Source of the DNA: a cyanobacterium endosymbiont of Rhopalodia gibberula
Lineage (GTDB): Bacteria > Cyanobacteriota > Cyanobacteriia > Cyanobacteriales > Microcystaceae
NCBI RefSeq assembly: GCF_003574135.1
Contig: NZ_AP018341.1
Coordinates: 1,798,001-1,862,000 of the forward strand
Direction of reading: 5' to 3'
Length of the DNA: 64,000 bases
Positions 29,364 to 39,400 of the stretch are shown here, piece by piece (within the stretch, counting starts at the first letter, position 1; every line of letters begins with the position of its first letter). The notes below the pieces were generated by a model. It searched no databases and was not told the origin of the DNA. It saw only the letters and a list, made by a program, of their open reading frames with translations. A program made the translations under genes and the position numbers.

Positions 29364-30307
29364 TTAGGTAAGATTTAGATATTTTTAAATTAAAAGTATA
29401 AAAGCAAATCTTAAAGAAAATTCTCTGTTTTTTTATAGTCTCTATGAGGTTTATATAAATTGTTATTACATTTTAATAATTAATTTTAAAAACGTTAAAA
29501 TCACTAATAAAGTAGACATTATTACCAATAACAAAAATATAAGGATACATCTAGACAATTACAATTGTACTTAAATAGTAATTGTTAGTATATATAGAAT
29601 GTCTATACGAAAACTAAATATCATCACTACTGATAGTTGCGATACGAGTAATAGTTCAATAAGAAAAATAAATAGTTTATCTAAAAAAAGGGCATTTTAA
29701 ATCCTTACACTTGTTACCTAATAACTTTTAAAGAAAATTATTCGCAAAATCAAAAAATAAATAATAGTAATTAATAATTTGTATTTCTGGAATAATTTAA
29801 ATTAGTTTAACTGTATTTTTTCAAAAATTAACGGCTAAATATGATCTAAAAAATAGTAATATATCAAATATTTTTATGAGTTTAAAATAGAAAAAATTTG
29901 TAATAATTACACTAAAATATTAAAACTAAATTAGCCAATAAATCAATCAATAAACTATTAATTAGCTAACGGTTTACTTGTTCAATTTAAGTGGATTATT
30001 TTTTGATACAAAAAATAAGTACAAAATTTATTTTTATAAATAAATCTAAAAAACAGATAAATGTAAAATACATACAAATTAAAACCTAAAAGATAAACTA
30101 TATTCAAGTATTTTATATCTTTTAAATTTCTATTTTTTTATCTTTATTGATTAGTATATATAACTTATCTAGAAAAATTGTTGGGTATTTTATCTAATTT
30201 AAATTTAAAATTATTAATTGTAGTAGAACTTTAAAGACTAAAAACTATATCAATTACATAAACTATTTTGTAACCTATGACGATAAGTTATATAACTCTT
30301 TCCTTTT

Positions 30308-30341
30308 AATACACTATTTTAAAAAAAAAAAATAGTGTATT
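30308..30341. repeat. Inverted repeat, 13-bp arms, A8 loop
   Basis: AATACACTATTTT pairs with AAAATAGTGTATT across eight A. No gene is near. Confidence 0.65.
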
Positions 30342-30996
30342 TCTAAATAAAAATATAATTTAAGATAAGTGCTAAGATAATAAGCTGTATATTCCCCTAA
30401 ACTCTCAAATATAATTAAATCTTTATAGAGATTATAATTAAACTTATAAACATATATTTTAGCTGTATTACTAATACTAATAGTAATTTTATAAAGTTGT
30501 CATTTAAAGATATTTTCTCTTAAAAAAAGACTATTTTTATTGATTTATAGTATTTAAATTAGAGTTTTTTTGTATTTTGTTTTAGTGATAAGTTATTTGT
30601 TTAAAATCAGTATAGGCTTAAGTTTTATAAAAAAAAACAATAAATAGGATGACTATCTTAGTCTGGAAAATTAAGCGAACTCCAAAAATTAGAAACAAAC
30701 TTTTTTAAAAATTGCTATTTTTTTCTTTGACTAAGACTGATATTTTTGATAGCCTCTATATTTAATTAATTTTCGATATTGTACACAAGTTGTAGGATAA
30801 ATACCTAAATATTAATACTTTAAGTAAATCTTATAAAATTTTTCACTATCTTACTTTTCAAGATTATTATTTCTTATTCTAAATACTTTATTTAAAATTT
30901 TTAGCATCACTTCATCTAGATTTGAAGTTGAAAAAAATTATAGTTAAAATTAAATATATAATCAAGATTATTGATTCATGTATGCAATTACATAAT

Positions 30997-31032
30997 AACA
31001 ATCAATATTATTTGATAATAATATTGATTGTT
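30997..31032. repeat. Perfect inverted repeat, 16-bp arms, TGAT loop
   Basis: AACAATCAATATTATT is mirrored exactly at 31017-31032. It has hairpin-terminator geometry but only a short T-run. Confidence 0.7.
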
Positions 31033-31187
31033 TCCTTGAAATAATTAATTTAACAGATATTTCTACTTTTTAAAAGTAAACATAAACACTATGTATAAAC
31101 AGATAAAATTCTGGAATAAAGACTTTTTAAAAAAATTCTTATTATATATTTAATTAATTTTATAAATCTGCATTTTTAAATGAGTAA

Positions 31188-31241
31188 ATTAAAGTCTATT
31201 ATATAGAGTTTATATGTAAGCTCTATATAATAGACTTTAAT
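31188..31241. repeat. Perfect inverted repeat, 21-bp arms, 12-nt loop
   Basis: Bases 31188-31208 (ATTAAAGTCTATTATATAGAG without its last base) are complementary to 31221-31241. It is one of the longest exact stems in the window. Confidence 0.75.
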
Positions 31242-32246
31242 CAAGGTAAAATCATCAACAAATCTCTGTTTTATTAGCAAGTTAATTAAGAGTTTTTCAG
31301 TAGAATTTCCTTTATTTTTATTTTTTTATGTAAAATTGAAAGATAGTTTTTACAACGTTTATAGTTTTTCTTAAATAGAGGATTAAAAGCAACCATTACA
31401 CTATCAGTATAAATTTAATTATCTTTAGTTCTGCAGTTATTTTACGTGATTGATTAGTATGCGCAATTAGAGAATATCCTGGATCAGAAAGTAACTGATC
31501 CAATTGTATGAGGTAACTTAAATAACGAAATAAACAAAACATAAAAATTAAGCTTAAAATGATTAAAATTTAAAATCATAATCCATCCCTGACTACACTG
31601 AATAATGTTATAACCTAACAATAAACAAAACTTGATTGTACCAAAAAAATTAATTTCTATACTTTTCTTGGTTTTGTTATCTATTAACTAACCTATATCG
31701 AGAATATTTTAAACCTCAAACCCGTATTATCAACTTGATAAATAGTTGGGTATCTCATCTTGCCGATGACCTGGAATTTTTTCATGCTATAGTCAGCAAT
31801 TTTAGATAGTTTTTACAGAAAACACTCGATCAAACAATGTCTTTTTCTGTGGTTTTTAACCTTCTCCAGTTTTCTGTAAACTATGCTATAAAACTTTCAT
31901 GGATTTGAGCATAGTTACTTCAGCCTTTGAAAATGACCAATTTAATCGCATTAAACGTTAGGATCGCTAAAGTAGCACAGGGGGAAATTAAGTATTTTAA
32001 GCAAGTTAGCCAAAAATTTAATTTGAAAAAAAGATTAAGGACTAAGAGTATTGAGGAATTGGAGGTGTTTCGACAGTGAAATCGTTACATTTACACAGCA
32101 TCTCAAATAACTAAGACAAAAGTTAAAAGGTTTATTCTCTCACCTCATCCTTCTCTTACCGGAGGTTCCCCAACTACGATACAATTTGTTATCGGATCTC
32201 AATTTCGCAACGGCACCAACCGTAGCCGACCATCAAGGTAGATTCA

Positions 32247-33098
32247 GTGGACTTGACTCAAATTTTCAACACAACATATCCGGTTATTGGTGTCGTTCAC
32301 CTGTTACCCCTTCCCACTTCCGCCCGTTGGGGAGGTAGTTTAACTTCAGTAATCGAACGGGCTGAACAAGAAGCAACTGCTCTTGTCGCAGGGGGAGTAG
32401 ATGGTATTATCATCGAAAATTTTTTCGATGCTCCTTTTACAAAAGATCAAGTTGATCCGGCTATTATCAGTGCCATGACCTTGATCGTTGATCGCATTAA
32501 AAATTTAGTAGTCGTTCCTGTCGGGATTAATCTCCTCCGTAACGACGCTATCGGGGCAATGGCAATCGCTTCCACCATTAATGCCCAATTTATTCGGGTT
32601 AATGTCCTCACGGGAATTATGGCAACCGATCAAGGATTAATTGAAGGTAATGCCCATAAATTACTTCGTTATCGACGAGAATTAGGGGCTGATGTCGCAA
32701 TTTTAGCCGATGTCTTGGTTAAAAACGCCTGTTCTCTAGTAGGAATCCCAAACCTAACTACCGCCGTTGAAGATACCCTCGAAAGAGGACTGGCTGACGG
32801 AATAATTTTATCAGGATGGGCAACAGGACGTCCTCCTAGTCTCGAAGACTTAGAATTAGCCTCAGCCGCCGCCCAAGGAACCCCTGTCTTTATCGGCAGT
32901 GGAGCAAATTGGGACAATATCGGAAAATTAATGCAAGCTGCCGACGGCGTAATTGTAGCTAGTTCACTAAAACGTAACGGTAGGATTAGAGAATCAATCG
33001 ATCCTATTCGGGTTGCTAGATTTGTAGAAGCTGCACAACAAGTCAACGTATCTAAAGAAAGGTCACAATCTCAGCCTTCTTTAAAATTGACTCTATAG
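32247..33098 (+). CDS. btpA: BtpA family protein
   Basis: A 283-residue TIM-barrel protein. BtpA was named in Synechocystis as a thylakoid-associated factor needed to keep photosystem I reaction-centre proteins stable, especially in the cold. Conserved stretches are VIGVVHLLPLPTSARWGG near residue 10, GVDGIIIENFFDAPF at about 50, FIRVNVLTGIMATDQG at about 117 and GLADGIILSGWATGRPPS at about 183. The start is a GTG at 32247. Distant relatives occur in non-photosynthetic bacteria, so a second role is possible. A VKOR-family gene follows 48 bp downstream, probably co-transcribed. Confidence 0.88.
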   Translation: MDLTQIFNTTYPVIGVVHLLPLPTSARWGGSLTSVIERAEQEATALVAGGVDGIIIENFFDAPFTKDQVDPAIISAMTLIVDRIKNLVVVPVGINLLRNDAIGAMAIASTINAQFIRVNVLTGIMATDQGLIEGNAHKLLRYRRELGADVAILADVLVKNACSLVGIPNLTTAVEDTLERGLADGIILSGWATGRPPSLEDLELASAAAQGTPVFIGSGANWDNIGKLMQAADGVIVASSLKRNGRIRESIDPIRVARFVEAAQQVNVSKERSQSQPSLKLTL

Positions 33099-33146
33099 AG
33101 TATTGTTAAAATCACTGATACAGACTGAATTTTAACAAATCTTACT

Positions 33147-34124
33147 ATGAGTCGCCGACGTTCTACACCTTGGATCTATCGCTGGTCACGTCCCATTATT
33201 GGAGTGATCGCTGTTGCTGGGGCTATTTTGACTGCCTACTTAACCATTACTAAACTGATGGGAGGAGAGGTTTCCTGCGGGGTAGAAGCTGCTACAACTG
33301 GATCAACAGGTTGTAAAAGTGTCCTGGATAGTCCTTATGCTACAGTTTTTGGCTTACCTCTCAGTTTATTTGGATTTCTGGCGTATATAAGTATGGGAAC
33401 CTTTTCTCTAGGACCTCTATTTGTCAAACCTGATAATAATAAACGTCTTAGAAAACAGCTTGAAGATTGGACTTGGTCACTTTTGTTGGCTGGGGGAACT
33501 TCAATGGCCATCTTTAGTGGCTATTTAATGTATATTCTAGCGACGGAACTGCAAACTCTGTGTTATTACTGCATTGGTTCAGCAATATTTTCTTTGTTTT
33601 TGATGGGATTGACTATTTTGGGGCGAGAATGGGAAGAAACTGGTCAAATTTTTTTTATTCCTATAATAGTAGCTATGATCACCCTTGTAGGAACTCTGGG
33701 GGTCTATGCTGGTGTCAATGAACCTACCGCCGATGGCAGTAGCCCCATTCCAGTGCCGAACACTCAACCTCAACCCCCCAATGGATGGAATATCACCACC
33801 ACATCAGGGGAAGCAGAAATTGCTTTAGCCAAATATCTCACGGCGATCGGCGCGAAAGAATATGGGACGTTTTGGTGTCCTCACTGTTTTGAACAAAAGC
33901 AATTATTTGGCAAAGAAGCCTTTCAAGAAATTGATTACATAGAATGTTCTCCTAATGGGAAAAATCCTGACCCACAGGCTTGTGTTGCAGCTGGTATTAA
34001 GTCCTATCCTACCTGGGAGATCAAGGGACAAGTCCTCCGAGGAACCCAACTTCCTAAAAAGTTAGCCGAAGTTTCTGGATATGAAGGATCAATGAATTTC
34101 AAATATACGATGCCTGGCCGCTAA
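33147..34124 (+). CDS. Vitamin K epoxide reductase-thioredoxin fusion protein
   Basis: A 325-residue membrane enzyme that forms disulfide bonds in exported proteins, using quinone as electron acceptor. The VKOR part has four to five membrane segments, cysteines at 44 and 56, and the redox motif CYYC at 139-142. After a Pro-rich linker (about 200-212) comes a thioredoxin-like domain with CPHC at 244-247. This order is the normal cyanobacterial architecture. It depends on a quinone pool, consistent with the retained chorismate lyase. It sits downstream of btpA. All redox cysteines are present, so it should be active. Confidence 0.9.
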   Translation: MSRRRSTPWIYRWSRPIIGVIAVAGAILTAYLTITKLMGGEVSCGVEAATTGSTGCKSVLDSPYATVFGLPLSLFGFLAYISMGTFSLGPLFVKPDNNKRLRKQLEDWTWSLLLAGGTSMAIFSGYLMYILATELQTLCYYCIGSAIFSLFLMGLTILGREWEETGQIFFIPIIVAMITLVGTLGVYAGVNEPTADGSSPIPVPNTQPQPPNGWNITTTSGEAEIALAKYLTAIGAKEYGTFWCPHCFEQKQLFGKEAFQEIDYIECSPNGKNPDPQACVAAGIKSYPTWEIKGQVLRGTQLPKKLAEVSGYEGSMNFKYTMPGR

Positions 34125-34192
34125 TTTCTAAAGAATCAACTATTTGAAGTAGAGCTTAATGAATTGTATTAAGCCCTACTTTGATCTATGGA

Positions 34193-35452
34193 CTACCCAA
34201 TTCTAAGGACCGCGATTAAACCATGACCACAACCCCATCCTTGTTGCATTTCATATTCTAAAGTTCTAAGAGCATATCCTAATTGGGGTTCAATAATATT
34301 AGCTCGAGGATCACAATACCACATCCAACCGACGTCTGAGATAACCCGATCCATAGTCATTAAGGCAAATTGCAAGGGTTTGGGAAAACTATCCCATCCT
34401 TTAAGTTCAGAAAGAGAATAATTATGGGACAAACGATGCCGGGTAAACTTAATTAAAATGTTCCAAGAGTTGATCAGTTCATGTAACAGAGGAGTGATAA
34501 ACTGATGATTGGGAAAAATAGTTGCATCTAATATCAATTCTTCCAGGTTGGTTCGCAAATAGTCTTCATGGAGAGAATTAATTAACCGACGACTCTGCTT
34601 AAGTTTAGGATTGAATGCCCGAGTATCGGTATGACGACCTACTAAGATGGAGCGATCTACTAGTTTTAATACTTCAAGGTTAATTCCTGTGTCAGCGGTT
34701 ATTTCTTGGGTTAACTCTCTGATTTCTTCTCCGGTCCAAAAACGAATCGGGAACGATTCAATATCTATGGTTTGACGGACTGGTTCGGAATAAAGATAAC
34801 TCATATTATACTCACGTACTTTCTCTTCTTCCGACTGAGCATCCCAAAAATCAGGCCATTCAATCGAATATCTTCCAATTAAGTCCATTACGACTAAACT
34901 ACCATGTCTACCATGATGACAAATATCTTGTAATAAATTAACTAAATCTTTTCTGGCTAAGTGAGATAATGAGCCGTAGGATGAGAAATATAGATCAAAA
35001 GGAGCCTCAGTTGTTTTTAGCTCACCGAGTCCTTCACTTAAGTCAGCCTGTTTGAATCGGACGTGAGGATGATCGGCAAACAAAACCTGTCCCTTTTCTA
35101 CCATTGCTTGGCTAATATCTAGCCCTAAAAAAAGGGATAGGTCATCATTAGGTAAAATTCGCTTATGTTGTAGACTTAAGTCTAGATTATGACGATCAAT
35201 TTTGGTTAGAATATCATAGCCTTGACCGGCACCACAGCCTAAGTCAACAATTCTAATACCTTGATTATTCTTGCGTTGATTGTCTACTAAGTCACTCAAA
35301 AAAGGGCGCAGTACAATTCGAGTTAATTGATCTTCCCAATAGGTACGGACATTATCATATTTGCCAAATAGATTACCAACATACAGATCGTATTTTCCCT
35401 CTTGGACAGCTTGTGTATAGGTTTTTAATCCATTTAATTGCGCTGATTTCAT
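34193..35452 (-). CDS. Class I SAM-dependent methyltransferase
   Basis: A 419-residue protein whose first 260 residues form a Rossmann methyltransferase: motif I IVDLGCGAGQGYDIL (about 68-82), LFLGLDISQAMVEKG (motif II region, about 107-121) and FDLYFSSYGSLSHLA (motif IV region). The C-terminal 150 residues are an additional helical domain of unknown role (HRLSHNYSLSEL, MWYCDPRANIIEPQLGYALR). The substrate cannot be inferred. It converges with the VKOR gene and its frame is intact. Confidence 0.8.
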   Translation of the reverse strand: MKSAQLNGLKTYTQAVQEGKYDLYVGNLFGKYDNVRTYWEDQLTRIVLRPFLSDLVDNQRKNNQGIRIVDLGCGAGQGYDILTKIDRHNLDLSLQHKRILPNDDLSLFLGLDISQAMVEKGQVLFADHPHVRFKQADLSEGLGELKTTEAPFDLYFSSYGSLSHLARKDLVNLLQDICHHGRHGSLVVMDLIGRYSIEWPDFWDAQSEEEKVREYNMSYLYSEPVRQTIDIESFPIRFWTGEEIRELTQEITADTGINLEVLKLVDRSILVGRHTDTRAFNPKLKQSRRLINSLHEDYLRTNLEELILDATIFPNHQFITPLLHELINSWNILIKFTRHRLSHNYSLSELKGWDSFPKPLQFALMTMDRVISDVGWMWYCDPRANIIEPQLGYALRTLEYEMQQGWGCGHGLIAVLRIG

Positions 35453-35623
35453 CGATTTTTCCTAATAAACAGTGATTGTCCCCCTCAAGGGTAATACATA
35501 GCCTGAGAGTTCTTAATTCTCTAGTAGCTTACTCCTGTCTAACACCTTTGTCATTAATTTGTTTCTTTATAAAGAGAAGTAAACTGTGGTCAACATAATG
35601 ATAATTCGGGGATTATTTATACA

Positions 35624-36600
35624 TGCTAGACATTAGCAACCCAGAGACTTGGCCGATTTCAGCTACTGAAAAACTAGGGGTTAAGAGGTCAGGTTCGGCT
35701 TTTCTCAAAAGTTTATATGATCGCTATTTACTCGTAAAAGATAGACAAAATCCCAATCTATTCGGGAGTTAGCATAATACCAATCCCCAATAGATTGGAA
35801 TTAGTATTATGACTACTAAGAGACGGATTTATGGTGCTGGCGATACAGAAGTCCTCTTTGTAATTCAATCGATTACTAAACCATTAGTTTATGGAATGGT
35901 CTTAGAAGATTGGGGATGGGAATATGTTCTGAATAAAATTGGGGTTGAACCCACAGGAGAACCTTTTAGTAAAATTATCAATTCTCAAGAAATTCAAGAG
36001 CGTAAATATAATCCGACGGTTAATGCGGGCGCAATCGTCACCACCAGTTTAGTAAAAGGAAATACGTTACTTGAACAACAGCAACGTTTATTTGAGGTGT
36101 TTCGACGGTATGTTGGACGAGAAGTAGAAGTTAATCAATTAATTTTTTAGGTAAAAAAACTCAAGATAATTTGAATCGAGCTATTGCTTATATGATGCTT
36201 GATTTTGGGCTTATTGAGAGCAATGTTGAAGAAGTTTTAGATTTTTATTTTCAACAATGTTCTGTGATGGTTAATTATCAAGATTTAGCCTTGATAGCTG
36301 CCACGTTAGCTAATGATGGGCTTAATCCTATTACAGGAGAACAAGCCCTTTATGGAAAGTACTCTAAGTATCTAATAAGTGTGATATTTACTAGTAGCTT
36401 GTATGATTTTTTGGGGTAATGGGCTTATAAAGTAAGTCTGCCAGCCAAAAGTAGATTATCAGGAGCTATTATTTGTCGTTCCTCATTAAATGGGCATTGC
36501 TGCCTTATCTCCTCCTCTTGGAGAAGATAATAAAAGTGTACGAGGGGTAAAAATTTTTGAGGAGCTTTCCCATCGCTTTCAGTTACATAGTTTTAACACT
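35624..36600 (+). pseudogene. glsA: Glutaminase pseudogene, copy 1
   Basis: Serine-dependent glutaminase (hydrolyses glutamine to glutamate and ammonia). From the ATG at 35624 the frame reads FLKSLYDRY, with the following region lost or shifted. Then come VLFVIQSITKPLVYGM, holding the active-site S-x-x-K, NPTVNAGAIVTTSLVKG and FRRYVGREVEV (35809-36150). A frameshift leads to NRAIAYMMLDFGLIES and NPITGEQAL (36171-36419), and another to SLPAKS and GIAALSPPL...VRGVKIFEEL (to about 36595). At least three frameshifts or stops make it non-functional. Its end runs straight into the middle of a second copy. Confidence 0.9.
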
Positions 36601-37110
36601 GCTAGCTCTGAAAGCCCAGATGCTTACAATTCTATTATTAAGGTAGAAAAAAATTCTAAGCGCTCTTACAATGCCATGGTCAATACAGGGGCGACTGCCA
36701 TTACGAATTTAATTGAAGGAAGAAGTCCTGCCCATAAACTTAACCTTGTCTTAGGAATGTATCAACGTTATGTGGGTCGTCGGGTTTATATGGATACGTC
36801 AACACTAATTTCTGAACAAACTAGCGGTGATCGCAATTGGGCAATTTCATATTTACTCCGCTAATTCTGATTTTATCCAAGACTTACTGACGGTAATATT
36901 TACCTGTGGAATGTATAACTTTGCGGAACAATGGTCTTATAAAGTGGGGTCTTCAGCTAAAAGTGGGATTGGTGGTGGTATTTTAGCTGTAGTTTGAGGG
37001 GTAATGGGTATTGGGGTATTTTCTCCCTTTTAGATAAATGGGGGAATAGTATTCGTGGGATTAAAGTTTGCGAGGAATTATCCCGGCATCTTCGGTTACA
37101 TATTTTTGAA
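36601..37110 (+). pseudogene. Glutaminase pseudogene, copy 2 (N-terminus deleted)
   Basis: Starts inside the glutaminase sequence at YNSIIKVEKNSKRSYNAMVN, so the first 80 to 90 residues and the active-site serine are missing. It continues ITNLIEG, YQRYVGRRVYMDTSTL, then an internal deletion after AISYLLR-NSDFIQ, then VIFTCGMYNFAEQWSYKVG, KSGIGGGILAVV-stop, and GVFSPF in a shifted frame. It differs clearly in sequence from copy 1, so the two are old paralogues. They are joined by a deletion that removed the intergenic region and the head of copy 2. Confidence 0.88.
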
Positions 37111-37129
37111 CTGATTAATTTCCCCATCC

Positions 37130-38488
37130 TTAAACAGGACGTTCGGCCCAACGGGCAACATTATTAACAATTCCTGATGGATTTTCAAAAGCATTCATAA
37201 ACAATTGATGATAATAACATTCTTCAGCAGAACGTAAATTCATATCTAAGTGTTGTTCTTGATATTGTTTTAGTTTTTCCTCACTCATGACATCTTTTAA
37301 CGTTTCCGTCAGTAGGTCGACGGTTCCACTTCCCTCATCAAACTGTTCTTTTTTCCGCCAGACAATTTCACCAGGTAGAATGTCTTCAAATGCTTTTTTT
37401 AAAATCCATTTTTAAACTGGTGGTTTTCCCCATAACTTAAAATGAGCAGGAATTATTTGTCCTAATTCAATCATTTTGAGGTCTAAAAATGGCACTCTTC
37501 CTTCAATGGAATGAGCCATGGTTAAACGATCAATACGCTGTAAGTTAATATTGTGTAAGTTCTTAACAGAACGTCTTAATTCTGTGTGCAAAATCTTATC
37601 ATTGGGAATACTTTTATAAAAAGTATAACCTGCAAATAGTTCATCTGCTCCTTCTCCAGTTAGAATAACTTTCACATATTTAAACGCTAAACGTGAGGTA
37701 AAGTAACATGGGATAGCACTTCTTACTAAATCTTGATCAAAGGATTATAAGAAATAAATGATGTCTGGTAGTTTAGCAATCGCAGCAATAATACTACTAT
37801 CTAATCCCCCTGATAAAAAGGCTCCTAAAGGAAGATCGTACATCAACCTTTGAACAACTGAAGCTGTTACAGTTTCTTGTATTTCTTTGATAAAATCATC
37901 TAGCTTGACGTTGATTTCAGGCGGAATATCCGGCAATGTGTAATAAGTAGAAAATACGGTTTCTGAGGAAAAAAAGAACCAGGGGGAAATTCTTCCACTT
38001 TCTCACAAATTTTAGTGATGGACTTAAGTTCAGAGGCAAACCAAAAATTATCATCTTTCTCACTATAATAAAGGGACTTAATTCCAATTGGATCACGGGC
38101 AGCGATGAATGTATTTTTATCAATGATGGCAAAGGTAAACATTCCATCAAGCTCTTTTACTGCAGTTATTTTCCTATCCTCATATAAGTACAAAATTGCT
38201 TCCGTGTCACTTTTAGTTAAAAACTGATATTTTTGCTGTAACTCTAGTAACAGTTGAGAATAATTATAAATTTCTTCATTCCCAATAATTGCTTTCGTTT
38301 GATCAATGCTGTAAATTGGTTGGTCTCCCCTTCAAGCTCAATAATACTAAGTCTTTGATGACCAAGAATTCCTGAACCATTAGGAACAATAAACATTCCC
38401 CTAGTATCAGTCCCTCGATAAATTAAAGCATCCATCATTATTTCAACACTTTCTTGTTCGCTTGTTCCCCAAATTCCAGCAATACCAT
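37130..38488 (-). pseudogene. asnB: Asparagine synthetase (glutamine-hydrolysing) pseudogene
   Basis: The former enzyme made asparagine from aspartate with glutamine as amide donor. The N-terminus reads as the family's M-C-G-I-A-G-I-W-G but lacks four bases that include the catalytic Cys codon (38479-38488). Next come MMDALIYRGTDTRGMF and ILGHQRLSIIEL, then a frameshift, then GMFTFAIID. PLGAFLSGGLDSSIIAAIAK is the ATP-pyrophosphatase loop, but an in-frame deletion joins it directly to LPDIIYFL-stop-SFDQDLVRSA. VILTGEGADELFAGYTFYKS and WRKKEQFDEGSGT follow, with a stop at 37412, and the normal C-terminus NNVARWAERPV ends at 37130. Several independent lesions make this certain to be dead. Confidence 0.93.
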
Positions 38489-38890
38489 TTTTTGTCTCTT
38501 GCTAATGATTTTAAGATGGTTCACCTTGTCTAAAAAAAATGGATAAATAACGATTATCTTTCCTCATGCTATTACTACTCTTTTAGAAGAAAATCGAAAT
38601 TTTTTCAATATTTCTACGCATATAAATATTAAATAATGTTAGCTCAACTGCGTAAACTAGATAAGTTTCGTTCAACTTCTTGTAAATTTAATTATTAAAA
38701 TTTTTCAAAAGAACTAAGTTATTAATTTATAATTAAATCATCTAATAATTATATTCTAATTTTAATTAAACTTAAATGTTGTTAAAAAAGATTTTCCCTT
38801 GTTGTTAATTTAAGGAGAAATAAAATCTATAAATTTGCAAGAATAAAAAAAGTTACGATTATCTGACAAATTTAGTATTTTTAAATAAAG
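38489..38890. other. AT-rich spacer upstream of dead asnB
   Basis: About 400 bp, no recognisable gene or RNA. It must include the former asnB promoter. Confidence 0.5.
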
Positions 38891-38924
38891 TTGACTTAAT
38901 AATACTGAATTGAGAAAGAATTAA

Positions 38925-39235
38925 TCTTACCTATGCTGACTTGAATGGTGCTTTAAAAAAAAAATTTGAACAGGACTTATTTAGTTCAAGCTAACCTAAA
39001 AGATTTTGATGTATATCACTACAATCTAATAGGGAAAAACTTGGCACAAGTCAACCTCATTAGTGCGAATTTCACGAGTGTAAACTTAATAGAAGTTGAT
39101 TTAAATAAGGTTGACCTAACGTATGTTAATTTACACAATGCTAACCTAACTTGAGCAAACTTAAAAGAAGTTTATTTAGTAGACTTAGGCGGTGCCAACC
39201 TATATGGTACTGTACTGGTCCGAGTTTAACTACAA
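38925..39235 (+). pseudogene. Pentapeptide-repeat protein remnant
   Basis: The pentapeptide pattern A(D/N)Lxx can be read over about 100 codons: YADLNGAL, then a frameshift, YLVQANLKDF, NLAQVNLISANFTSVNL, LTYVNLHNANLT, a stop at 39153, then ANLKEVYL and GGANLYGT. Pentapeptide-repeat proteins form right-handed beta-helices and are very common in cyanobacteria. The longest open piece has 62 codons (38966-39154) without a plausible start or domain, so it is treated as debris. Confidence 0.75.
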
Positions 39236-39400
39236 TGAACTTCACCCCTATAAATAAAATCAGCTAATTAGGTTAGTTAGTTAAGTTTGGATGATATTCA
39301 AACCTAACTAACTTTAAATTGGTAGCAAATCCTTGTAAAGCTCGTCTAGTTAGTTATGAAGTCCATGCAGCGAGACTTGATAGTTTGTTTTGCTGATTTT

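Larger units (their letters stand above)
28581..32246. other. 3.7-kb barren spacer
   Basis: The longest gene-free stretch of the window. It is very AT-rich with no readable protein except faint traces near the right end: YFKPQTRIINLINSWVSHL at about 31700-31760 and MTNLIALNVRIAKVAQGE at about 31933, both unrecognised. It holds T/A blocks (28637-28650, 29231-29244) and four strong inverted repeats listed separately. Confidence 0.6.

Noticed and set aside
36957-37151. 64-codon minus-strand open frame
   Set aside because: Wrong frame of the asnB tail and antisense of glutaminase copy 2.
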